Shown: positions 6,186 through 11,731 of the stretch, one piece after another
How the letters are laid out: each line of letters begins with the position of its first letter
Numbering within the stretch: position 1 is the first letter of the stretch
Assembly: GCA_023391725.1 (NCBI GenBank)
Contig: JAEWAH010000057.1
Location: forward strand, 1 to 11,731
DNA length: 11,731 nt
Source: Bacillota bacterium
Lineage (GTDB): Bacteria > Bacillota > Clostridia > Christensenellales > Aristaeellaceae
Direction: 5' to 3'
Made by a program: the position numbers and the translations under genes
Notes under the pieces: model-generated
Database searches by the model: none
What the model saw: only the letters and a program-made list of their open reading frames with translations
What the model was told of the DNA's origin: nothing

Positions 6186-7646
6186 TCACTCCACCTCCCC
6201 GGCAATCATAGGATTTGCCTGTTCAAAGGCGTGGGCGATGCGGTACAATAGCGGCTCTGTAAAGGGCTTGCCCATCAATTGAAGCCCTACCGGAAGCCCC
6301 TTTTCATCGACCCCGCAAGGGAGCGACAGCGCGGGGATCCCGGCGATATTTACCGGCACGGTATAGATATCGCCCAAATACATCTCCAAAGGATTCTCCG
6401 TCTTTTCCCCAAAGCGGTAGGCGGTGGTGGGCGCCACGGGGGACAAAACCGCCTGGCAGGAGGCAAAAATCTGCGAAAACTCCTGCATGATCCTGGTGCG
6501 CACCTGCAGCGCCTTTTTGTAGTAGGCGTCAAAATAACCTGCGCTCAAAGCGAAGGTGCCCAGCATGATCCGCCGCTTCACCTCCGGGCCAAATCCCTTG
6601 CTGCGGGTATTGGCATAGAGGCTTTCCATGTCCTCATATTCTTCCGCCCTAAGGCCGTAGCGCACCCCGTCGAATCTGGCCAGGTTGGAGGAGGCCTCGG
6701 CGGAAGAGATGACGTAGTAGGCAGGCAGCGCGTATTTGAGTGTGGGCAGGGAGACCTCCACCACATCCGCGCCTAAAGATTGGAGGCTGGCTGCCGCTTT
6801 CGTCACCGCGTCACGCACGCCCTTTTGCAATCCCTCCCCGAAAAATTCCCGGGGAATGGCAATGCGCAGGCCTTTCACGCCGCTTTTCAGCTCCGCCAGG
6901 CAGTCCGGGTACTCCCTCTTGACGGAAGTGGAATCCTTGGGGTCATGGCCCCACAAGGCGTTCAATACCAGCGCGGAATCCTCCACAGACCTTGTCATAG
7001 GCCCGATCTGGTCAAGGGAGGAGGCAAAAGCCACCAGCCCGTACCGGGACACGGCGCCGTAGGTGGGCCTCATGCCCACCACCCCGCAGAAGGAGGCCGG
7101 CTGGCGGATGGACCCACCGGTGTCCGAACCCAGGGAAAACGCCGCCTCCCGGGCCGCGACACCCGCCGCCGGGCCGCCGGAGGAACCACCGGGCACGCGG
7201 CTTAAGTCCCTGGGGTTGCGGGTGGGCTTGACGCTGGAATTTTCGGTGCTGGACCCCATGGCAAACTCGTCCATATTCATTTTGCCAAGCAATACGCATC
7301 CCGCATCCTGCAGCTTTTCATAGGCGGTGGCGCTGTAAGGTGGCACGAAATTGGAAAGGATGCGGCTGGCGCAGGTTGTCTTAATGCCTTGGGTGCAAAT
7401 GTTGTCCTTAAGCCCCATGGGCACGCCGGCAAGGGGCGGAAGCTCTTCCCCGGCAGCCCTGCGGCGATCAATATCATCCGCCTGCGAAAGCGCCTGCTCC
7501 TGGGTCAACGTAAGATACGCCCCAATTTGAGGTTCAACCGTTTCGATCCTTTTCAAATACGCCTGGGCGGCCTCCCTGGCGGAAAGCTCTTTTTTTTGCA
7601 GCTTGCCCGTAAGCTCTGTAACGGTCAGGCGAGTGATATCTTGCAC
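6186..7646 (-). CDS. gatA: Aspartyl/glutamyl-tRNA(Asn/Gln) amidotransferase subunit A (GTG start)
   Basis: GatA is the amidase-signature subunit that hydrolyses glutamine and channels ammonia to GatB. The 486 residues match the usual length. The Ser-cisSer-Lys catalytic set is present: K80 in GVPMGLKDNI, S155 in GGSSGGPAAG, and the nucleophile S179 in GSDTGGSIRQPA. FCGVVGMRPTYGAVSRYG and SLDQIGPMTRSVED follow as expected. An ATG-initiated frame reaches 7703, but the GTG at 7646 has a perfect AAGGAGG 8 nt upstream (7655-7661) and gives the family-typical N-terminus (VQDITRLTVTEL); the longer version would start inside the aspS-gatC stop region. It lies 53 bp after aspS-gatC and 1 nt before gatB, under the same T-box. 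I see no missing catalytic residue. Confidence 0.96.
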   Translation of the reverse strand: MQDITRLTVTELTGKLQKKELSAREAAQAYLKRIETVEPQIGAYLTLTQEQALSQADDIDRRRAAGEELPPLAGVPMGLKDNICTQGIKTTCASRILSNFVPPYSATAYEKLQDAGCVLLGKMNMDEFAMGSSTENSSVKPTRNPRDLSRVPGGSSGGPAAGVAAREAAFSLGSDTGGSIRQPASFCGVVGMRPTYGAVSRYGLVAFASSLDQIGPMTRSVEDSALVLNALWGHDPKDSTSVKREYPDCLAELKSGVKGLRIAIPREFFGEGLQKGVRDAVTKAAASLQSLGADVVEVSLPTLKYALPAYYVISSAEASSNLARFDGVRYGLRAEEYEDMESLYANTRSKGFGPEVKRRIMLGTFALSAGYFDAYYKKALQVRTRIMQEFSQIFASCQAVLSPVAPTTAYRFGEKTENPLEMYLGDIYTVPVNIAGIPALSLPCGVDEKGLPVGLQLMGKPFTEPLLYRIAHAFEQANPMIAGEVE

Positions 7647-7654
7647 CTTTTCTT

Positions 7655-7661
7655 CCTCCTT
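7655..7661 (-). promoter_or_regulatory. Ribosome binding site deciding the GTG start of gatA
   Basis: AAGGAGG stands 8 nt upstream of the GTG at 7646. None of the in-frame ATG codons upstream has a comparable site at proper distance, so the GTG start is preferred. Confidence 0.8.
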
Positions 7662-7699
7662 AGATCCCATCATCCAGGAACGGTGACGAAGCTTCCTCC

Positions 7700-9778
7700 T
7701 CACTCCACCGTCCGGGGAACGGTGATGAAGCCCTCTTCCCGCGTAGGGGCGCTTTGCAGCAGCGCATCCCGGTCAAAAGCCATAAAGGGCATATCCTCCC
7801 TGAACACGTTGCTCACCGGCACCACATGGGCGGTGATGGGCACATTCTCCGTGTCCACTTCCGACAGCTGATCCGCAAAGGCGATGATGGCTTGCAGTTC
7901 CCCACCCATCTTCGCCTGCTCTTCCGGAGAAAGGCGCAGCTTGGCCAGCGCGGCCACCTGTTCCACCTGTATTTGGGGCACTGCGGCCTTTTTCCGGGAT
8001 TCGGCAGCTTCCGCTCCGGCAACGCCCAGCTTCAGCACATCCAGCTGCTTTTGATCCACTACGTCCGGCGCCTGGGTCATCAGGCACGAGGCGTCCTTGG
8101 TCTTGGGGAAGGCGATCACTTCCCGCAGGGATTCCGCGCCGATAAACAGCATCACCAGCCGGTCCAGCCCAAAGGCGAACCCTCCATGGGGTGGCGTGCC
8201 GTACTGGAAAGCCTTCAATAAAAATCCAAAGCGTCGTTCCGTTTCTTCCGGGGTAAAGCCCAGGGCCTGGAACATTTTCTCCTGTACGTCCCTTTGATGG
8301 ATGCGGATGGAGCCGCTGCCCAGCTCGACGCCGTTTAAGACCACGTCGTAGGCTTGGGCCCGCACCCGGGCAGGATCGGATACAAGGTAGGGCAGATCTT
8401 CCAGATGGGGCATGGTGAAGGGATGATGGGCGGCTACGAACCTTTTATCTTCTTCCGAATATTCGAATTCCGGAAAGTCCGTCACCAGCAGGAATTGATA
8501 ATCATCCTTACGCCTAAGCCCCAGATAATCCCCCACCCAAAGCCGCAGCGCGCAAAGCGTGCGGCATACCACTTCGAACTTATCCGCGCAGAACAGGATG
8601 AAATCCCCAGGTTTAGCGTCCATGCGCGAAAGTATCTCGGAAAACTCCGCCGGGGTAACGTATTTTTGCAGGATGGAGTTGATCTCCCCGTTTTCGTGGA
8701 TCAATATCCAGGCCATGCCCTGAGCGCCCATAGAAACGGCCATATCGGTCATGGATTCAATATCGCTGCGGGTGAACTTTTCACCGCATCCCTTGCAGTT
8801 GATGGCCCTAATGAGATTCCCCTGCTCCGCCACCTTGCGGAACACAGAAAAGGAACATGTTCTAGCAAGGTCCGTAAGGTCTATGATGGGCATCTCAAAG
8901 CGCAGGTCCGGCTTATCTGAGCCGTAGCGATCCATAGCCTCCTGCCAGGTCATGCGCAGGAAGGGCCGGATCATGTCGTACCCCAACACCGATTTAAAAA
9001 TATGAGCAAAGAGCTTTTTCAGGTGGGTCAAAACGTCCTCCTGCTCCACAAAGGACATCTCCATATCCACCTGGGTGAACTCCGGCTGCCGGTCCGCCCG
9101 CAAGTCTTCATCGCGGAAGCACCGGGCCACCTGATAGTATTTGTCGATGCCGCCCACCATGAGCAGCTGCTTGAAAATTTGAGGGCTTTGGGGCAGCGCG
9201 TAAAACGTGCCAGGATGCACCCGGCTGGGCACCAGGTAGTCCCGCGCGCCCTCTGGGGTGGACTTGGTGAGGATGGGCGTTTCCACCTGCAAAAATCCGT
9301 CGCTATTGAGGTATTCTTCCGCCGCCTGCTGCACCCGGTGGCGGAATTTCAAGGCGTTCAGCATGGCCGGGCGGCGGATATCCAAAAAGCGATACTGCAT
9401 CCGAAGGTCTTCCCGCACCTTGGCGTCCTCCTCCAGGGAAAACGGCAAAGCCTTGGCCACGGACAGCACTTCCAGCGATTCCGCCTTCAGTTCCACCGTG
9501 CCGGTGGGGATCTTGGGGTTCACCGTTTCCGGGTCACGAAGCCGGATGGGCCCTGTGATCATCACCACTGACTGGCTGCGTAAGGCCTCCGCCGCGGCAA
9601 AATGATCCGGCGGCACGTTGCGAGCGTCAAACACCACCTGCAATACACCTTCCCGGTCTCTAACGTCGATAAAGAGCACGCCGCCCATGTCCCGCTTGTT
9701 CAGCACCCAACCCGCGGCGGTCACTGTCTGCCCGATATGCTCTTCCCTTAGCTGGCCGCAATAATGCGTTCGCTTCAT
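7700..9778 (-). CDS. aspS-gatC: Aspartyl-tRNA synthetase fused to GatC (AspRS-GatC)
   Basis: One uninterrupted 692-aa frame carries two proteins. Residues 1-585 or so are bacterial-type AspRS: N-terminal anticodon-binding OB fold (GWVLNKRDMGGVLFIDVRDR), class II motif 1 (GFLQVETPIL, 161-170), QSPQIFKQLLMVGG (197-210), motif 2 (RCFRDEDLRADRQPEFTQ, 219-236), the GAD insertion domain, and motif 3 (GFAFGLDRLVML, 533-544). After a linker (AGAEAAESRKKAAVPQIQ) comes a complete GatC from about 605: VEQVAALAKLRLSPEE, VDTENVP, SNVFREDMP, APTREEGFITVP. GatC normally bridges GatA and GatB, and no separate gatC exists here. Fusion ties tRNA mischarging to amidation, which implies a non-discriminating AspRS making Asp-tRNA(Asn). 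The ATG at 9778 has AAGGAGG 8 nt upstream; a longer open frame to 10036 only overlaps the T-box leader. Regulation is by the T-box at 9823-10127. Confidence 0.95.
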   Translation of the reverse strand: MKRTHYCGQLREEHIGQTVTAAGWVLNKRDMGGVLFIDVRDREGVLQVVFDARNVPPDHFAAAEALRSQSVVMITGPIRLRDPETVNPKIPTGTVELKAESLEVLSVAKALPFSLEEDAKVREDLRMQYRFLDIRRPAMLNALKFRHRVQQAAEEYLNSDGFLQVETPILTKSTPEGARDYLVPSRVHPGTFYALPQSPQIFKQLLMVGGIDKYYQVARCFRDEDLRADRQPEFTQVDMEMSFVEQEDVLTHLKKLFAHIFKSVLGYDMIRPFLRMTWQEAMDRYGSDKPDLRFEMPIIDLTDLARTCSFSVFRKVAEQGNLIRAINCKGCGEKFTRSDIESMTDMAVSMGAQGMAWILIHENGEINSILQKYVTPAEFSEILSRMDAKPGDFILFCADKFEVVCRTLCALRLWVGDYLGLRRKDDYQFLLVTDFPEFEYSEEDKRFVAAHHPFTMPHLEDLPYLVSDPARVRAQAYDVVLNGVELGSGSIRIHQRDVQEKMFQALGFTPEETERRFGFLLKAFQYGTPPHGGFAFGLDRLVMLFIGAESLREVIAFPKTKDASCLMTQAPDVVDQKQLDVLKLGVAGAEAAESRKKAAVPQIQVEQVAALAKLRLSPEEQAKMGGELQAIIAFADQLSEVDTENVPITAHVVPVSNVFREDMPFMAFDRDALLQSAPTREEGFITVPRTVE

Positions 9779-9822
9779 AGAAAATGCCTCCTTGATGGTT
9801 CCAGGCCGGGGATTTTGGGTAT

Positions 9823-9861
9823 AAAAAAACGCCTTCCGATCCCTATTCGGGACGAAAGACG
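9823..9861 (-). terminator. T-box regulated terminator hairpin
   Basis: CGTCTTTCG (9861-9853) pairs with CGGAAGGCG (9838-9830, two G:U pairs). An inner CCC/GGG closes the hairpin, and seven Ts (9829-9823) follow. CGTCCC within it is also the segment that would pair with the T-box GGGG in the antiterminator, so the two structures exclude each other. Confidence 0.9.
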
Positions 9862-10010
9862 ATTGTCTTGCGCGGTGCCACCCCACTGGGCCAAAAAGGC
9901 CCTCTTTGCAGCAACAGGCCAAAATAATTGGCGGATTGCCCCCGGCGAAAACGGGCCGGTCCCGTCCAAGTCTACTAAGGCTTTGCCTTTTCGGTTGGCG
10001 GCTCAAGGCT

Positions 10011-10014
10011 GTTC
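10011..10014 (-). promoter_or_regulatory. T-box specifier: overlapping Glu (GAA) and Asn (AAC) codons
   Basis: In minus-strand sense the four bases G10014-A-A-C10011 sit just before AGCCTTGAG, where the specifier codon of T-box Stem I is normally found. AAC is in the usual register; GAA lies one base upstream. The assignment rests on alignment by eye to the common T-box layout. Confidence 0.75.
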
Positions 10015-10133
10015 TTCCCCGAAAGTTCCGCGCCACCCTTTCACCTTGCGGCGGCTCTCTGAAGCGGAAAAATTCCGGCTACTCTTCCTCTCATCGCCCG
10101 GGGCGAAAAATCACCCCTATGAGATTTGAAGGT

Positions 10134-10162
10134 ATTATACCCGCAAAAAAGTGCTTTGTCAA
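10134..10162 (-). promoter_or_regulatory. Perfect sigma-A promoter of the T-box operon
   Basis: On the minus strand, TTGACA (10162-10157) and TATAAT (10139-10134) are both full consensus and are spaced 17 bp apart. Transcription should begin near 10127. Such a strong promoter fits a gene set controlled at the level of termination. Confidence 0.92.
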
Positions 10163-10192
10163 CGGAAAGTGTTTGCAAAAACAGCGAGAAAA

Positions 10193-10633
10193 CTATAAAG
10201 GCAGTTCGTCAAAAACCGCCTCCAAAGCTGCCAAAAACGTCTCGTCCTGGGTCTTATCCCGTTTCTTGGGCCCATGCACCCTTCCCCCGGCCCGCAACCG
10301 CTTTTTTACCTCATGCCGCTGATTGAGTAGCGGCAGTATGTTTTCATCCGTAAAGCGCAGCCCATCCTGGCGCAGGACGATGGCGCCCTTTGCCAGGCAC
10401 ATGGCGGCCAGGCCATAATCCTGGGTGACCACCACATCCCCGGACCTTACCCTGTTGGTAAGCTTAAAATCCGCGCTGTCCGCCCCACGCATCACCGTGA
10501 CCACTTCTGCGTCCGCTCCCAAAAATTCATGGGCGCTGTCGCAAAAAAGCACCGCCGGGATCTTCCTTTCCCTAGCGGCCTTTACGGCTATTCTGGTCAC
10601 GGGGCAAGCGTCGGCGTCAATTAGCAGGTTCAT
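10193..10633 (-). CDS. yqxD: YaiI/YqxD family protein (UPF0178, DUF188)
   Basis: A 146-aa protein that matches the whole length of this widespread family, whose biochemical role is not established; the acidic residues suggest a PIN-like nuclease fold. Conserved pieces are IDADACPV (5-12), RGADSADFKL (49-58), GDVVVTQDYGLAAMCLAKGA (65-84), FTDENI (94-99) and LRAGGRVHGPKKR (113-125). Acidic residues D6, D8, D52, D55 and D72 are candidates for metal binding. The ATG at 10633 is preferred over one 18 codons upstream because GGGAGG lies about 9 nt before it and the protein then begins at the family's usual MNLLIDADACP. It is divergent from the ATPase gene (52 bp between starts). It lies upstream of the T-box operon on the same strand, but that operon has its own promoter. 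No terminator is visible after its stop. Confidence 0.9.
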   Translation of the reverse strand: MNLLIDADACPVTRIAVKAARERKIPAVLFCDSAHEFLGADAEVVTVMRGADSADFKLTNRVRSGDVVVTQDYGLAAMCLAKGAIVLRQDGLRFTDENILPLLNQRHEVKKRLRAGGRVHGPKKRDKTQDETFLAALEAVFDELPL

Positions 10634-10652
10634 GCTTTTCTTCCCTCCCGCA

Positions 10653-10658
10653 TAGAAT
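10653..10658 (+). promoter_or_regulatory. Possible -10 box for the ATPase gene
   Basis: TAGAAT matches the -10 consensus at five of six positions and sits 27 bp before the ATG at 10686. The -35 region (TTCATG, 10629-10634, 18 bp upstream) is poor. The short divergent gap leaves little other room for a promoter. Confidence 0.3.
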
Positions 10659-10685
10659 GCCCCATCACGGAAAGGAGCATTTTGC

Positions 10686-11731
10686 ATGGACAGCGCGCAA
10701 CGTTTCTTCCCCGGCGGGAATACCAGCCAGGGGTTCTTCGGCAGGTTCCATTATATCCTTCCCAAGGAGGATGTCAGACGCAAGATCATTTTGAAGGGCG
10801 GCCCCGGCGTGGGAAAGAGCACCCTGATGAAGCGCATCGCGGAGAAATTGAGTGGAAATGGCCATGAAATAGAGTATTTTCATTGCTCCAGCGACCCGGA
10901 CAGCTTCGATGGCATTTCTGCCCCGGAGCTGGGCTTCGCCCTCATCGACGGCACTGCGCCCCACATAGTGGACCCCGTGCTGCCTGGCGCGGCGGACGGC
11001 ATCCTGAACCTGGGGGAATGCCTGAATGAGGAACAGCTGAGCAAGAGCCGCCTCCCCATCCGGGAAGCTATGGAAGAGATCTCCCGATGCTTTTTGCGGG
11101 CGTATGATTATCTGGGCGCCGCCGCTCCCCTTCTGTGCGGCAGCACCCGGGAATGGCGGGAAAAGACGCCTCCCGGCGCTGTTTTAAGCCTCTCCCGGAC
11201 ACTCGCGGAAAAGTGGCTTCCGCAAGGCGAAGGACAGGCCCGGGAGCGGGAATTGTTCGCCGAGGCCTTTACACCCCAGGGGTTCATGTCGTTGCTGCCC
11301 TCATTGCTGCTTGAACGGGTCGCCTGCATCGCAGCCCCTTGGGGGCTTTCCGCGCACCCCGTTTTATCTCTTTTGCGGGATGCGGCGCTGGGCCGGGGCA
11401 TCCCCGTCCTTTCGCTGTACAATCCCCTGCTTCCCCAGGAACTAAGCCATTTGAACCTGCCCACCTTGAACCTGAGCATCGTCACAGGTCCCGTGGAGCG
11501 TCCCTGGGAGACGGTGAATCTCCAGGAAGCGCTGTCACTGCCCCAGGGCTTGAGCAGGGAGCAGACCTTCGATAAAAACGCCCACGAGCTCCTGCTCCAG
11601 CGCGCCGTGGAAAGCCTGAAGGAAGCCAAGGCCCGCCATGATGACCTGGAAAAATACTATACCGCTGCCATGGACTACGATCGCTGGGAAAAGTACTACG
11701 AAAAGGTGGCAGGGGCTCTGCCCCTGCACCC
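10686..11731 (+). CDS. P-loop ATPase (PRK06851-like), cut by the right edge
   Basis: An open frame of 348 codons with no stop before the window ends. The start is ATG at 10686, with AAAGGAG about 9 nt upstream. The N-terminal half has a clear Walker A (KGGPGVGKST, 37-46, K44/S45), then EIEYFHCSSDPDSFDG (61-76) and the Walker B-like ALIDGTAPHIVDP (85-97). This pattern is known from a family of unassigned Firmicute ATPases (PRK06851, about 370 aa), in which a second P-loop normally follows in the C-terminal half. Here the matching segment reads VACIAAPWGLSAHPVLSLL (212-230), without the GxxGxGKS residues. The tail AKARHDDLEKYYTAAMDYD (314-332) matches the family's C-terminal helix, so only about 20 residues are probably missing. 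The cellular role is unknown; members are cytosolic by sequence. Confidence 0.88.
   Translation, partial: MDSAQRFFPGGNTSQGFFGRFHYILPKEDVRRKIILKGGPGVGKSTLMKRIAEKLSGNGHEIEYFHCSSDPDSFDGISAPELGFALIDGTAPHIVDPVLPGAADGILNLGECLNEEQLSKSRLPIREAMEEISRCFLRAYDYLGAAAPLLCGSTREWREKTPPGAVLSLSRTLAEKWLPQGEGQARERELFAEAFTPQGFMSLLPSLLLERVACIAAPWGLSAHPVLSLLRDAALGRGIPVLSLYNPLLPQELSHLNLPTLNLSIVTGPVERPWETVNLQEALSLPQGLSREQTFDKNAHELLLQRAVESLKEAKARHDDLEKYYTAAMDYDRWEKYYEKVAGALPLH

Larger units (their letters stand above)
9823..10127 (-). promoter_or_regulatory. T-box riboswitch leader with overlapping GAA/AAC specifier
   Basis: This tRNA-sensing leader controls aspS-gatC, gatA and gatB. It carries the Stem I signature GATGAGAGGAAGAGTAG (10095-10079), the apical CAGAGAGCC, and the specifier region GGGGAAGAACAGCCTTGAG (10020-10002). 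The Stem III hairpin is GGGCC-TTTTT-GGCCC (9902-9888), and the canonical T-box sequence is GGGGTGGCACCGCG (9884-9871). The antiterminator bulge UGGC would pair with an acceptor end carrying discriminator G73, which fits tRNA(Asn). The specifier loop holds GAAC (10014-10011), containing GAA (Glu) and AAC (Asn) shifted by one base; a GAC Asp codon is not in the expected place. A 7-bp hairpin (10117-10100) precedes Stem I. The terminator is listed separately. The transcription start is inferred from the promoter. Confidence 0.93.

Noticed and set aside
9002..9571. A 189-codon plus-strand frame inside aspS-gatC
   Set aside because: It is a His/Gln/Leu-rich shadow of the AspRS reading frame; no start signals and no recognisable motif.
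9779..10036. N-terminal extension of the AspRS frame by 86 residues
   Set aside because: It overlaps the T-box terminator and Stem I-III sequence, has no AspRS similarity, and the ATG at 9778 has a perfect ribosome binding site and the family N-terminus.
11108..11629. A 173-codon minus-strand frame at the right end
   Set aside because: It lies opposite the ATPase reading frame, which has family motifs on both sides of it; Ser/Arg-rich composition is typical of antisense frames.
1..11731. CRISPR arrays, insertion sequences, tRNA genes, phage genes
   Set aside because: I looked for regularly spaced repeats, transposase or integrase motifs, cloverleaf sequences and terminal inverted repeats and saw none.

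Overview
The window looks like ordinary chromosome from a fairly GC-rich low-GC-lineage Gram-positive (Clostridia-like Firmicute). The signs are sigma-A promoters close to TTGACA-17-TATAAT, strong AGGAGG-type ribosome binding sites, a T-box leader in front of an aminoacyl-tRNA synthetase operon, the indirect (GatCAB) route to amide aminoacyl-tRNAs, and a YaiI/YqxD gene. I see no phage, IS, CRISPR or other mobile element. The lineage call is inference from these traits.

Layout, left to right. (1) 1-138, minus: N-terminus of a membrane-anchored or secreted protein that runs off the left edge. (2) 282-2003, plus: a phosphoglucomutase/phosphomannomutase with its own consensus promoter. (3) 2154-2636, plus: an unrecognised small secreted or anchored protein, closed by a strong bidirectional terminator. 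(4) 2703-3788, minus: a secreted ApbE-type FAD:protein FMN transferase. (5) 3841-4097: no protein gene, but a well-folded RNA element with long-range helices and a terminator, probably a plus-strand non-coding RNA. (6) 4117-4650, minus: a small secreted protein with an FMN-attachment-like AGAT motif, a likely substrate of the nearby ApbE. (7) 4754-9778, minus: an operon of aspS fused in frame to gatC, then gatA, then gatB. It is driven by a perfect promoter and a complete T-box leader (9823-about 10127). (8) 10193-10633, minus: YaiI/YqxD family protein. (9) 10686 to the right edge, plus: a P-loop ATPase, cut by the window end.

The most coherent system is the tRNA-dependent transamidation operon. 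An AspRS that would have to misacylate tRNA(Asn) is physically joined to GatC, so charging and the amidotransferase (GatA glutaminase/amidase, GatB kinase/tRNA binding) are linked in one complex. The T-box specifier loop contains the overlapping codons GAA (Glu) and AAC (Asn) in the string GAAC. This is the arrangement reported for the dual-tRNA T-box of the transamidation operon in Clostridium acetobutylicum, and it would let one riboswitch sense both substrates of GatCAB.

The second theme is extracytosolic flavin chemistry (apbE plus a putative flavinylated partner). The third is the structured RNA lying between those two genes, which I could not name with certainty.
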